Assembly: GCA_964618975.1 (NCBI GenBank)
Contig: CAZUDI010000006.1
Location: 16,322 to 80,321, forward strand
Reading direction: 5' to 3'
Length of the DNA stretch: 64,000 nt
Source: CAZUDI01 sp964618975
GTDB taxonomy: Bacteria; Desulfobacterota; Desulfomonilia; UBA1062
The translations under genes were made by a program, and so were the position numbers. Shown here piece by piece: positions 33,788 through 43,173 of this stretch (its first letter is position 1; each line of letters opens with the position of its first letter). A model generated the notes under the pieces. The model was not told the DNA's origin. It saw only the letters and a program-made list of their open reading frames with translations, and searched no databases.

Positions 33788-33886
33788 GGAGATACCCTGG
33801 GAAATCTCAGGAATCGCCATAACCGGTTAAATCACGCAGTACCGCCGGAGCCTTGCCGGCATGAATGTGCATCAGGAGGACACGGT

Positions 33887-36800
33887 ATGTCCCTGAAAAA
33901 GAAGATGGCGTCCATTCTCCTCTTAATTATGTTGCTCTCCTCTCTCGTGTACTTCGCCGTATTCAAGCTCGTGGTCTTCAAAGGCTTTATCGAGGCCGAA
34001 AACAGTGATGCCGTCCTCAAGATGCATCAGTTCTTGTCGGTCTTGGATATTGACATCCAGCACCTTGACAACTTCGTCCATGACTGGTCATCATGGGACA
34101 GCACGTATACCTTCACCGTCGAGGAAGACCAGAAATTCATAAAAGAAAACCTATCGGTCACCTTGTTCCTCGACCAGGGACTCAGTCTCGTTCATCTCTA
34201 TGACCGTCAAGGCAGACTCGTATGGGGAAAGACTTACGATCTCGAAACGGGAGAAGAAATCCCCCTTGATCTCGAGGGAGAGCTGCCCCCCGAGCTCTTT
34301 CATACACTTATCACCCAGAACGATCCAGAGCAGTATGTCAGCGGGATCATCCAGACCGGTATCGGGAACATGATGATTGCATCCCACCCGGTCCTGACCT
34401 CTGAAAACGCAGGTCCCAGCCGGGGTGCCCTCGTCATGGGTCGTTTATTCACCAGGGATTCCATCGCCTCACTCGCTGGAAATCTCGGCGTGAACATTGA
34501 GGCATGGTCCACGCACGACAGACACATGTCGGAGGCCCTCGAGGCGCTCATTCCGAGTCTGATGGATCCCGAATCCGTCAGACTCGAGCATGCCTCAGCC
34601 GACATTCTGCATGCGTACTCCCTCATCAGGGATATCGGTGATCAGCCGGCGATCACCCTGAAGGCCTCCTTCCCGCGCACCATCACACAAAGGGGCATGC
34701 GGGCCTATAGGCTCGGCCTGCTGTTCATCCTGGGTGTCGGTTTGCTTGTTTTCATAAGCATATCAGGAATTCTGGGGGGTTATATCCTGAACCCCATCTC
34801 CAGGCTGACGGAATACGCCCTGGCAATCGGGGTATCGACCACGGGCCTGAAAGGACTCGACACCGGCCGAACAGATGAGATCGGGGTCCTCTCCCGGGAG
34901 TTCGCCGCCATGGTGGAGCGTCTCATCCGGAGCGAGGAGCGCTACCGAATCATTGCGGAAAACGCCCGTGATGTCATCTGGGTCTCTGACCTTCATCTCG
35001 GCCTCACCTATGTGAGCCCGTCGGTCGTGCGGCTGCGGGGATTCACCGCGGAAGAAACCCTGGCACACGGCCTCGACCAGATCCTCGCTCCGAAATCTTA
35101 CAGTCGCGCAAAAGAAATCCTAGACCGAGGTCTGACCTTTGAACTGAACGACCTGCGCGAGGTCACCGAATGGACCTATTCCGCTGAATTCGAGCTGCGC
35201 TGCAAGGACGGTTCGACGGTCTGGACCGATATCGTCACCAACATTCTCTTCGATGAAACCGGCAAACCCCAGGGCCTGATGGGTATCGTCAGGGATATCG
35301 GCGAGCGCAGACGACTGGAGGAACAACTCAAACAGCGAACGGATGCCATGGAGTCGGCGATAGACGGCATCGCGATCCTCGATGAAAAGGAGGAATACAT
35401 CTATCTGAACAAGGCGCATGCCGACATCTATGGGTATAGAGATGCCGGGGAGCTCGTCGGTAAATCATGGCGTATTCTCTATGATTCTGATGAGCTTGAG
35501 CGCTTTGGAGACCAGATCATGCCCGAGCTGCGACACAGGGGAAACTGGCAGGGCGAGGCAACAGGCATGCAAGCGGATGGGAAGAAATTCCCTCAATATC
35601 TTTCCCTTACAGCTCTGGACAGTGGCGGGTTGATCTGCGTCGTCAGAGACAACACCACGCGCAAACAGGCCGAAGACGCCTTGAAAGAGAGCGAGAAGCG
35701 CTACAGGACGATCTTTGAGAGTACCGCTACGGCCAATGTCATCGTCGATGAAGCCACCACCATCCTCATGGTGAACAAGAACTTCGCCAAATTGAGCGGC
35801 TATTCACAGCTCGAGCTGCAAGGGAAGAGCGGTTGGATAGATTTCATCCACGAGGATGACCGGGAAAGGATGCTGAGCTACCATGAGAAGCGCAGGCTCG
35901 ACCCGGAATCGCCACCGTCTTCCTATGAATTCCGGGCGAGGAACCGCAATGGCGACACCCTGAATCTCTTGCTGAGCACCGCCATGATCCCTGAAACGCA
36001 GGAGCGCGTCGTCTCGATGATTGATATAACCGAGTTGAAAAACTCCGAGCGGGCGAGGATCGAGAGCGAGACTCGTTTCCAGCAGCTCGCCAAGCTGCTG
36101 CCCGAGACGGTCTATGAAGTGGACACCCAAGGGGTCCTGACCTTTGTAAATCAGACCTGGTTTGAGAAATTTGGCTATGTCACGGAAGATCTCTCCCGGG
36201 GGATGACGGTCTTTGACATATCCATACCGGCCGACCATAATCGCATACGCGCCATCAACCAGAGGCTCCTTCAGGGTGAGTCGGTCGGCCTGGGGGAATA
36301 TACCGCCAGGAAAAAGGACGGCAGCACCTTCCCCGCATTAGTCCATGCAACGGCGATCCTGCGTGAGGGCAAGTTTGTGGGGAGCAGGGGCTTCATCGTC
36401 GATATATCTGAAAAGAAACACCTTGAAAATCAGCTTCTAAAAGCCCAGAAGATGGAAGCCATCGGTACGCTTGCAGGCGGTATCGCCCATGACTTCAACA
36501 ATCTGCTCATGGGGATCCTCGGCAACATCTCCCTTGTCCTTTTTCAGGTTGATCAGCAAGACCCGATCTATGATCGGCTTAAAAGCGTGGAAGGATATGT
36601 CCAGCGCGGTTCCGACCTGACAAAGCAGCTCCTGGGCTTTGCCCGGGGGGGCAAGTATGAGGTCAGGCCTACGGATCTCGGGGCGTTCATCAGCGAGAGC
36701 TCGGAACTCTTCGGCCGAACCAAGAAGGATATCCATATTCACCATAAGACGCAGGAAGGCCTCTGGACCGTGGAGGTCGACCGGGGGCAGATGGAGCAGG

Positions 36801-37564
36801 TCCTCCTGAATCTGTATGTGAATGCCTGGCATGCCATGCCCCAAGGAGGCGATCTGTACCTTTGTGAGGAGAATGTCGAACTGGACGATGTCTCTGTCAG
36901 TCCCTACGAGATCGATCCGGGAAGATTCGTCAAGGTTACCGTCACAGATACCGGCATGGGAATGGATGAGGCAACCAAATCAAGGATCTTCGAACCCTTC
37001 TTCACTACCAGGGGGAAGGGACGTGGAACAGGTCTGGGGCTGGCCTCGGCCTATGGCATAATCAAGAATCACGGTGGCTTCATCCATGTCGAGAGCGAGA
37101 AGGGCGTTGGGACATCCTTCATGATCCATCTCCCGGCGTCGGAAAAGGATGCCGACCAAGACAGGAAGGCGGAAGAGACGTTTCACACAGGGCGGGAAAC
37201 CGTCCTGCTGATCGATGACGAGGAAATGATCCTGGATGTCAGCGCGAGAATGCTCGAAAAAATGGGGTATCAGGTTATTGTCGCTTCGGGCGGGGAGGTG
37301 GGAGTACAGACGTACGCCCAAAACAAAGACAGCATCGACCTGGTTATTCTCGATATGATCATGCCCGACCTGGGCGGCAGGGACACCTTTGAGATGCTCA
37401 CCGGGATCAACCCGTTCGTGAAGATTCTTCTCTCCAGCGGTTACAGCCTTGACGGTCAGGCAAAGGAACTCCTGGCCAGAGGCTGCCAGGGTTTTATCCA
37501 GAAACCCTTTACCATGAAAGCCCTTTCCGAAAAGATCAGAGAGATCCTGGATGAACAAGCCTAG
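33887..37564 (+). CDS. CHASE4-HAMP-multi-PAS hybrid histidine kinase with receiver
   Basis: 1225 residues from ATG 33887 behind AGGAGG. Two membrane helices (about 7-30 and 276-300) bracket a periplasmic CHASE4-type sensor with DWSSWDSTYTF. HAMP (about 300-350) is followed by four PAS/PAC units (about 350-480, 485-600, 605-725, 730-850). The HisKA phospho-acceptor is H868 in GGIAHDFNNLL. The ATPase has VLLNLYVNAWHAM, DTGMGM and GTGLGLASAYGI. A C-terminal receiver has D1156 (VILDMIMPD) and K1206 (QKPF), both intact. It should phosphorylate itself and pass phosphate to a separate Hpt or regulator, none of which is adjacent. Base composition is visibly less GC-rich than its neighbours, hinting at transfer. 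Confidence 0.95.
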   Translation: MSLKKKMASILLLIMLLSSLVYFAVFKLVVFKGFIEAENSDAVLKMHQFLSVLDIDIQHLDNFVHDWSSWDSTYTFTVEEDQKFIKENLSVTLFLDQGLSLVHLYDRQGRLVWGKTYDLETGEEIPLDLEGELPPELFHTLITQNDPEQYVSGIIQTGIGNMMIASHPVLTSENAGPSRGALVMGRLFTRDSIASLAGNLGVNIEAWSTHDRHMSEALEALIPSLMDPESVRLEHASADILHAYSLIRDIGDQPAITLKASFPRTITQRGMRAYRLGLLFILGVGLLVFISISGILGGYILNPISRLTEYALAIGVSTTGLKGLDTGRTDEIGVLSREFAAMVERLIRSEERYRIIAENARDVIWVSDLHLGLTYVSPSVVRLRGFTAEETLAHGLDQILAPKSYSRAKEILDRGLTFELNDLREVTEWTYSAEFELRCKDGSTVWTDIVTNILFDETGKPQGLMGIVRDIGERRRLEEQLKQRTDAMESAIDGIAILDEKEEYIYLNKAHADIYGYRDAGELVGKSWRILYDSDELERFGDQIMPELRHRGNWQGEATGMQADGKKFPQYLSLTALDSGGLICVVRDNTTRKQAEDALKESEKRYRTIFESTATANVIVDEATTILMVNKNFAKLSGYSQLELQGKSGWIDFIHEDDRERMLSYHEKRRLDPESPPSSYEFRARNRNGDTLNLLLSTAMIPETQERVVSMIDITELKNSERARIESETRFQQLAKLLPETVYEVDTQGVLTFVNQTWFEKFGYVTEDLSRGMTVFDISIPADHNRIRAINQRLLQGESVGLGEYTARKKDGSTFPALVHATAILREGKFVGSRGFIVDISEKKHLENQLLKAQKMEAIGTLAGGIAHDFNNLLMGILGNISLVLFQVDQQDPIYDRLKSVEGYVQRGSDLTKQLLGFARGGKYEVRPTDLGAFISESSELFGRTKKDIHIHHKTQEGLWTVEVDRGQMEQVLLNLYVNAWHAMPQGGDLYLCEENVELDDVSVSPYEIDPGRFVKVTVTDTGMGMDEATKSRIFEPFFTTRGKGRGTGLGLASAYGIIKNHGGFIHVESEKGVGTSFMIHLPASEKDADQDRKAEETFHTGRETVLLIDDEEMILDVSARMLEKMGYQVIVASGGEVGVQTYAQNKDSIDLVILDMIMPDLGGRDTFEMLTGINPFVKILLSSGYSLDGQAKELLARGCQGFIQKPFTMKALSEKIREILDEQA

Positions 37565-37588
37565 TCACTCTGGTTCACCTCCTGGCCA

Positions 37589-37676
37589 ATCATGGGGATG
37601 AACCCCTGGGCAAGCTTATGACCCTGCTTTCCGCCGCAAGCGGCGGGGAATCTGACCCTCAGGCCATTGAAACCCA
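37589..37676 (+). repeat. Dispersed intergenic repeat, subtype A, copy 5
   Basis: ATCATGGGGATGAACCCC, TGGGCAAGC, ACCCTGCTTTCCGCCGCAAG, CGGCGGGGAAT, then CCCTCAGGCCATTGAAACCC. The central CCGCCG-CAAG-CGGCGG hairpin is perfect. It lies directly after the hybrid kinase stop. Confidence 0.75.
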
Positions 37677-37816
37677 TCGGGTGGTCGCATTGCTCGCTCT
37701 CTTCCCCGAAGCATGCCGAGAATGGCCCCTTGCCTGAGAGAACGTGGTCGTAGACACCCGGCCTGCATCGTCGAATACAAAGGCTTCGCGGAACAGGCCG
37801 CCCAACAGGTAAACGC

Positions 37817-38090
37817 ATGGACGAAACCTCCGTTCACGGATATGACGCACGCGAGAACAGGCGTTTGCTGGATCAAGCCCAGACCCTGGGCGAGCTCCTC
37901 CATTCCGACACGTCTTATCCGGCCGGAAGCCGGGTTCTGGAAGCCGGTTGCGGTCTGGGCGCTCAAACCGTTACCCTCGCCCGCAAAGTCCCGAAGCGGC
38001 ATTCATTTCCCTCGATATATCCGGGGATTCTCTTGCCGAAGCCAGGAGGACGAAGGAAGGCCACGACGCACTGGAACACCCTGGAACGTC
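37817..38090 (+). pseudogene. Frameshifted N-terminal fragment of a SAM methyltransferase
   Basis: From ATG 37817 the frame reads a typical methyltransferase start with YDARENRRLLDQAQTL and motif I VLEAGCGLGAQTVTLAR. Just after this, at the AAA of 37985-37987, the homology continues in the next frame as SPEAAFISLDISGDSLAEAR, the expected motif II region. One lost A would explain it. Homology stops near 38088, so only about 90 of the usual 200-270 residues remain. It is therefore both frameshifted and truncated. It joins directly to a second remnant at 38092. Confidence 0.7.
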
Positions 38091-38091
38091 T

Positions 38092-38310
38092 AAGGCAGCT
38101 CGAGGAGGTCATCGTGGTCGAGGAGCGCTTTGTCCGCGACGCCCCCCTGGTCATCGGCCGGGGTGTCTGCCGGCAGCCACCTCATGCTGGCCTGCATTTC
38201 AGATATTGCCGGCGAGGAGACGGCGGGAAAGGTGCAGTTCGCCACCGGGTACTCCCCGTCGGCAAGGCGCTATGGGAGCATGCATGCTGATCCAGCCGCG
38301 CCTCGTTACG
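38092..38310 (+). pseudogene. Frameshifted C-terminal fragment of a DJ-1/PfpI-like protein
   Basis: One frame reads LEEVIVVEERFVRDAPLVI. After the C-run at 38142-38147 the continuation SAGVSAGSHLMLACISDIAG, then EETAGKVQFATGYSPSAR, appears in another frame. Together they match the C-terminal half of DJ-1/PfpI-type proteins (pattern FV-D-ITSAGVSAG). The N-terminal half with the nucleophile Cys is missing. It abuts the methyltransferase fragment, so an internal deletion probably joined the two genes. The remainder to 38476 shows nothing recognisable. Confidence 0.55.
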
Positions 38311-38476
38311 TGAAGGACAGACGCGGAGAAAGACTTCAGGAAGGCCCTGAACGTCTGAAATCCCTCGATGACAATAAGATTGAATCGGACACGAAAAAGG
38401 GATACCACCGAACAAGTCAAAAGCTAACGCGGCGGGGCGGCACCGCCATCGAACATGTTCGCGAGAGGAAGTTACG

Positions 38477-38998
38477 ATGGAAACAAGGGCATTGAAGCTC
38501 ACCGATCTGGACTGCTTGCTCGCCCTCTATACCCACTTGCATGCGGAGGATGCCCCCCTGCCGGAAAGAGACCTCGTTGAGGACACCTGGCACGAGATCC
38601 AGGACAGTCCGCATTTCATGTGCTTTGGCACCGTTATCGATCAGAGGCTGGTTTCAGCATGCACCCTGAGCGTCATTCCCAATCTTACCCGGGGCTGCAG
38701 ACCCTATGGCCTGATCGAAAACGTGGTCACGCACAGCGCCTTCAGGCGCCGGGGTTATGCCCGTTGCACCCTGAAGTGTGCCCTGGCGCAGGCCTGGCGG
38801 GCGGGCTGCTACAAGGTCATGCTTATGACCGGCAGAAAAGACGAGGGGATCTGTCGATTCTATGCGTCGGTCGGCTTCGATGGCCAGGCCAAGCAGGCCT
38901 TCCTGGCCAGACCCGAAGGGGCCGCGCTGACGCACGTAGAAAACGGCCAGCCCCATGCCGTACCTGACACGGAGGGTTCGCAGAGGACAACCGAATAA
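38477..38998 (+). CDS. GNAT-family acetyltransferase
   Basis: 173 residues from ATG 38477 with AGGAAG. GNAT motifs: LIENVVTHSAFRRRGYARCTL is the acetyl-CoA-binding A motif (R-x-x-G-x-A) and GICRFYASVGFD is the B motif. The N-terminus (ALKLTDLDCLLALYTHLH) resembles small amino-acid or antibiotic-type GNATs. The last 30 residues are low-complexity. The gene follows the pseudogene zone and precedes a DUF3795 gene by 18 bases, so the two are probably co-transcribed. Acceptor unknown. Confidence 0.88.
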   Translation: METRALKLTDLDCLLALYTHLHAEDAPLPERDLVEDTWHEIQDSPHFMCFGTVIDQRLVSACTLSVIPNLTRGCRPYGLIENVVTHSAFRRRGYARCTLKCALAQAWRAGCYKVMLMTGRKDEGICRFYASVGFDGQAKQAFLARPEGAALTHVENGQPHAVPDTEGSQRTTE

Positions 38999-39016
38999 CC
39001 TGAGGCGGAGGCGATC

Positions 39017-39346
39017 ATGATAGCATATTGCGGGTTGGATTGTTCAAAATGTGAGGCATATCGGGCTACCCGGGCGGACAACGATTCTCAGCGGGCCGCG
39101 GTGGCCCAGAAGTGGTCGGAGCTCTATCACGCCGCTATCGAGCCGGAGCAGATCAACTGTGCGGGGTGCACCTCTGACGGACCGAAGTTCTTCTACTGCG
39201 AGAGCATGTGCGGGGTCCGCCGCTGCTGCCGGTCGAGAGGGCTCGCGCATTGTGCGGCCTGCCCTGAATACCGGTGCGAGACCCTCTCCGCCTTCATCGC
39301 GCAGGCCCCCGCTGCCGGTGAAGCCCTGGAAAAACTCCGTTCCTAG
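39017..39346 (+). CDS. DUF3795 Cys-rich protein
   Basis: 109 residues from ATG 39017 behind GGAGG. The start IAYCGLDCSKCEAY and later NCAGCTSDG, CESMCGVRRCCRSRG and HCAACPEYRCETL give at least twelve Cys in CxxC-like pairs, characteristic of DUF3795. The Cys layout suggests zinc or iron-sulfur binding. No function is established for the family to my knowledge. It probably shares a transcript with the GNAT upstream. Confidence 0.88.
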   Translation: MIAYCGLDCSKCEAYRATRADNDSQRAAVAQKWSELYHAAIEPEQINCAGCTSDGPKFFYCESMCGVRRCCRSRGLAHCAACPEYRCETLSAFIAQAPAAGEALEKLRS

Positions 39347-39583
39347 GACATGCGCGCGGGTCTCTCCGTCAGAGGCATCCGGCGCCGGCTCTCCCCCACC
39401 CCTCCCCGGGCAGCCTATCCGGGCGGATGATCGGGGACACCCCCGAGGGAACGGGTGCCTGCCTGGCGCTATTGTCTCCGCTCTCGGTCCCCCGCAGCCG
39501 GCGTACCACGCGCCGTGATTCGACTCTCCCTTGACTTTTCGTCAGGCCTTGCTCACAAAGGAGGTAGATGCTATGCACTGAAG

Positions 39584-39658
39584 CACGGGTACGTACCCCG
39601 GGACAAGCCCCAGTCTCCCAAGCACAGCGCAGGGGCGGGGGAATACGATCCGGAACGA
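39584..39658 (+). repeat. Dispersed intergenic repeat, degenerate copy 6
   Basis: ACGTACCCCGGGACAAGCCC followed by GGGGCGGGGGAATACGATCC. It matches the two conserved ends of the family, but the central hairpin is lost. It lies in the 326-base gap (39347-39672) before the membrane-bound activator, which contains no other feature I can support. Confidence 0.45.
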
Positions 39659-39672
39659 TTGGTAGGTCTTGC

Positions 39673-41757
39673 ATGGTGGAGGATCACGCACAAACACCCC
39701 CCGACGACCTGTTCGAGATCGAACGCCGCAACGGCGAGATCCTGATCAGCCGCCTCAGGCTTGTCATCCTGCTGGGGTTCGTGCCCATCCTTTACATCAT
39801 CCGGTTCTTCACCGGGTATATCGGCCTGATCTTCATCCCGCTGGTCATCGGCAAATGGATGCTCATGTGTGCGATGGCCTACCTGATTTATCATCTGCTG
39901 CAACGTGGATATTACCGCCGTTACATCGGATATTGCACCATCACGCTCGATCTGGCCTTCATCACCATCAGCGTCGTCACCCTTTCCTTCTACAAGAGCA
40001 TGCCCACCGGCGCCATGAACGATCCCGTCTTCATCCTGTACTACCTGGTGGGGATTTCGAGCGTGCTGCGCTATAGCTACGGCTATGTGGTCTTCTGCAT
40101 CACTACCGGGATTGCCATCATCGCGTCGCTGGCCGCCTTCGATATCCGCTATTTCCACATCCCCCTTGATTCCGCCATCCTCATCGATCGCATCGCCGCC
40201 TTCGTCTTCTTCACCCTGATGAGCATCTCCTTTTCCAGGCTCATCAAGGAATCCATTGCGCGCGGCTACAGCATCATGCAACGGCATCTGCGCGTGATCG
40301 ACGCCATCCTGGACATCGGCCGCAAGATCGCCTCGCACAGTGAGCTTCACCGCTCGCTCAGGAACATCACCATCAAGACCCGGGAGCTCGTGCAGTCTGA
40401 TGTCAGCTGGGTACTCCTCACGGAGGGGTTATCATGGAAAACAAGCTGCATATCAGACGCCGACCTTCCCGGACCCTTCGCCGACCCGGGGCTGATCCGC
40501 GCCACCGCTGCCCATACCTTGCCGGAGTTTGCCGCCAGGGCCGGACTGCGCCTCGGAGGCCAGGCGGTTTCCGAACTGATCGGAACCCCCATCCGCACCG
40601 GCGAAGGCATCACCGGCGCCCTCCTGGCGGCGCGTATCCATAAACGACCTCATCCGGAATATGATCATGCCCTGCTCGATATGCTTGCCGAACACGCTGC
40701 GATCTGCATCGAAAACTCACGCCTGCTACAGCAGCTGAAGCAGGAAACCGTTTATCTTCATCAGCAACTGGACGACCTTGCTTGTTTCCAGGGTATGATC
40801 GGGACGAGTGCGCGCATGCGTGAGGTCTTCACCCTCATCGACAAGGTGGCCGGCAGCGACGTCCCCGTCCTTGTCCTGGGTGAGAGCGGCACCGGCAAAG
40901 AACTCGTTGCACAGGCCCTCCACAACCTCAGTCTTCGCCGCACCGGCCCCTTCGTCACGATCAACTGCGCCGCGATTCCTTCGGAACTCCTAGAGAGCGA
41001 GCTTTTCGGATACGAAAAAGGCGCCTTCACCGGCGCCACCAGGGCCAGAAAAGGGCGTTTCGAGCTGGCCGACGGCGGAACCATCTTTCTGGACGAGATT
41101 GGCGACATGGATTATGGTCTGCAGGGCAAACTGCTGCGCGTCCTGCAGGGGCAGTCCTTTGAACGCCTCGGGGGCGAACTGACGCGCATGGTCGATGTGC
41201 GCCTGATCACCGCCACCAATCGGAATCTCGATGACATGCTATCCAGAGGCACCTTCCGCGAGGATCTCTTCTACCGGATAAACACCCTGCCGATCCGCAT
41301 GCCACCGCTGAGGGAACGGCGTGATGACATACCGCTTCTGGTGCGTCATTTCCTGAGCAGGCACAGTGACGGCAAGACGATCGAATTCACGCGTTCGGCC
41401 ATGGATTACCTGTCCCAAAAGGAGTGGAAAGGCAACGTACGCGAACTCGAAAATCTGCTCAAGCGCATCATCATCATAACAGACAAGGATACCGTCTCCG
41501 TGGATGATATCCGCGCCATCGATATCCATGAGAGGACCCCTGACGCGCAGGACTATACCACGGTCATGAAGGAGCATATCAGCATGATCGTAAAAGGCTC
41601 CTGCACGGTTTCGCATGAGATGGAGCGCATCGAACGTGAATTCATCAGCGAAGCCCTGCGCCTTACAGGCGGCAATCTGCGCCAGGCCGCCTCCCACCTG
41701 GGCATGCCCAAATCGACCCTGTTCAACAAGGTGAACAAGTACGGTATCAAGGCCTAG
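39673..41757 (+). CDS. Membrane-anchored GAF sigma-54 activator
   Basis: 694 residues from ATG 39673. In-frame starts upstream would run through a dispersed repeat and are unlikely. Five or six hydrophobic helices fill residues 20-190 (VILLGFVPILYIIRFF, LIFIPLVIGKWMLMC, and so on). A GAF-like domain spans about 230-370 and a helix about 370-385. The AAA+ domain has GESGTGKE near 405, GAFTGA at 450-455 and IFLDEIGDMD. The C-terminal Fis-type helix-turn-helix is NLRQAASHLGMPKSTLFNKV. An NtrC-type activator anchored in the inner membrane is unusual, since these proteins must loop to a promoter. It may sense a membrane or envelope signal through its N-terminal helices. No adjacent kinase is dedicated to it. 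Confidence 0.9.
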   Translation: MVEDHAQTPPDDLFEIERRNGEILISRLRLVILLGFVPILYIIRFFTGYIGLIFIPLVIGKWMLMCAMAYLIYHLLQRGYYRRYIGYCTITLDLAFITISVVTLSFYKSMPTGAMNDPVFILYYLVGISSVLRYSYGYVVFCITTGIAIIASLAAFDIRYFHIPLDSAILIDRIAAFVFFTLMSISFSRLIKESIARGYSIMQRHLRVIDAILDIGRKIASHSELHRSLRNITIKTRELVQSDVSWVLLTEGLSWKTSCISDADLPGPFADPGLIRATAAHTLPEFAARAGLRLGGQAVSELIGTPIRTGEGITGALLAARIHKRPHPEYDHALLDMLAEHAAICIENSRLLQQLKQETVYLHQQLDDLACFQGMIGTSARMREVFTLIDKVAGSDVPVLVLGESGTGKELVAQALHNLSLRRTGPFVTINCAAIPSELLESELFGYEKGAFTGATRARKGRFELADGGTIFLDEIGDMDYGLQGKLLRVLQGQSFERLGGELTRMVDVRLITATNRNLDDMLSRGTFREDLFYRINTLPIRMPPLRERRDDIPLLVRHFLSRHSDGKTIEFTRSAMDYLSQKEWKGNVRELENLLKRIIIITDKDTVSVDDIRAIDIHERTPDAQDYTTVMKEHISMIVKGSCTVSHEMERIEREFISEALRLTGGNLRQAASHLGMPKSTLFNKVNKYGIKA

Positions 41758-42267
41758 CGCAGCGCGGAATCATGTGCAGGGCCACCCTCCAGCGCCCGAT
41801 TCTCCACGCCCCGGTCCGGCGAACTGATCCCGGCCACGGTGTCCCATTTTCAGGACAGCATCCCGCATACGGGACAGCCGCGCCGGGTTACCCTTCATGC
41901 GCAGGTACGAGAAACATGCGGGTGTCCCCAGGCAGGCTTACCATCAGAGGCTGGCACATCGCACCTGAGGGACTCCGGCGGAATTGCTCGGCGGGCACAA
42001 AGCGTCAACCCCTTAAAGAAAGGCATGCATCGTGCAAGATACGCCATGGTGTTCATGAAATCGAATGTGTCTTCTTCAAGGGGCCAGGCCCGGCAAGCCA
42101 GGCGCATGTTTTATTACTGAAGCTATTTAAACCGCTATGGGTCGTATTCCCCGCCGCTTGTGGCGGCAGAAAGAAAGGCCTCGGGCAAGGTCCAGCACGA
42201 CCGGCGCGCCTGCCCCTGCCATGAAGACCCTTCGGTTTGATAATATTTTATCTGTAAGGAGGTTCGT
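41758..42267. other. 510-base gap with an inverted dispersed repeat
   Basis: No frame here has coding character. A short hairpin (CCCGCATACGGG) lies near 41870, an inverted repeat copy fills 42121-42223, and an AT-rich stretch TTTGATAATATTTTATC precedes the next gene and may hold its -10 region. Confidence 0.5.
42121..42223 (-). repeat. Dispersed intergenic repeat, subtype A, inverted copy 7
   Basis: Read on the minus strand: CATGGCAGGGGCAGG, later GCCGCCACAAGCGGCGGGG, AATACGACCC, and TTTAAAT. This matches copy 1b in order, including the ACCC and the terminal TTTAAA. It is the only clearly inverted copy. Confidence 0.65.
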
Positions 42268-43173
42268 ATGGTACAGGTCGACATTGTTTGGTCATATGCG
42301 TTTGGGGCGGGTTTCGCCGCCTGTGCGGCACGTCAGCTCGACAAGGTGCAGTCACCGTTCAACAACAAATGGTTTACGTTCACCCTGCTCTTCCTTGCCA
42401 TTCTGTTCGGGCCCTCGGGCATATACCTGCTTTGGCAGTTCGTGCAGTGGGAGACCATGCAGGTGGCGCGAACATTCTCGGATCTACCCGCCTGGCTGGT
42501 CTGCGGCTTCGCGGTGACCAACATCACCCAGGGGATCCTGGGGTTCTGGATAACCTATCTTTTCATCAAGAAAAAGAATTACTATGCCGCCCACGCCAAC
42601 TGGATGTGGGCCTGGATCCTGTTCTGGTTCATCCTGGTCTGCGGCTGGGACGGCACCGGCTATCAGCGCTTCCTCTATGACGCCTCGGTCCACGGCGGTG
42701 TGCTCTGGCAACCCGGCCGGCACATGGGCATCGCCTTCTTCTGGAAGAGCCACGTCTGGTGGACCCTGGTCGGCATGGCCGTGCTCTTCGCACCCATGCT
42801 GGTATATGCCGTCGTCAATTTCATCCCCGAGGGCGCCAGACAGGATCCGACCCTCCCGGCCGATCAGGTCCCCAACCCCTTTGTCCTGCTGATCGCTTCC
42901 TTTGGGGCCCAGTGGATCGTGTGCCTCGGTCTGGCGATCCTGGCGGCGCTGATGGTCATGGGTCTGCGTAACGTCACCGGCAGCCTTCTCTTAGGCTACC
43001 TGATCGGGGTACCGCTCTTCATCGTGCTCGCCCAGTTGCTGCTCTTCAGACGCGGCAGGCCCCTGCACTCCATCGCCAGACAACTCTACATCAGGGAACC
43101 AGGCCCCGATCAGCCCCCCCTACATGAGCAGCCTGGCCCGACAAACGGCTCCAGAGGCTCCATGTATACATAA
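42268..43173 (+). CDS. Multi-pass membrane protein of unknown function
   Basis: 301 residues from ATG 42268 behind AAGGAGG. Seven or eight hydrophobic helices, among them FTLLFLAILFGPSGIYLLWQF, AWILFWFILVCGW, WWTLVGMAVLFAPMLVYAVV and SLLLGYLIGVPLFIVLAQLL. Aromatic and glycine-rich loops (GWDGTGYQRFLYDASVHGGV) hold several His and Trp. The C-terminal 40 residues are hydrophilic. I do not recognise the family. The conserved-looking His/Trp loops could bind a cofactor such as haem, but no haem motif is visible. Monocistronic, downstream of the membrane activator, which might control it. Confidence 0.75.
   Translation: MVQVDIVWSYAFGAGFAACAARQLDKVQSPFNNKWFTFTLLFLAILFGPSGIYLLWQFVQWETMQVARTFSDLPAWLVCGFAVTNITQGILGFWITYLFIKKKNYYAAHANWMWAWILFWFILVCGWDGTGYQRFLYDASVHGGVLWQPGRHMGIAFFWKSHVWWTLVGMAVLFAPMLVYAVVNFIPEGARQDPTLPADQVPNPFVLLIASFGAQWIVCLGLAILAALMVMGLRNVTGSLLLGYLIGVPLFIVLAQLLLFRRGRPLHSIARQLYIREPGPDQPPLHEQPGPTNGSRGSMYT

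Noticed and set aside
39568..39672. Longer N-terminus for the membrane-bound activator starting at 39568
   Set aside because: Although AAAGGAGGT precedes it, this stretch runs through a dispersed repeat copy and encodes low-complexity sequence unlike the rest.
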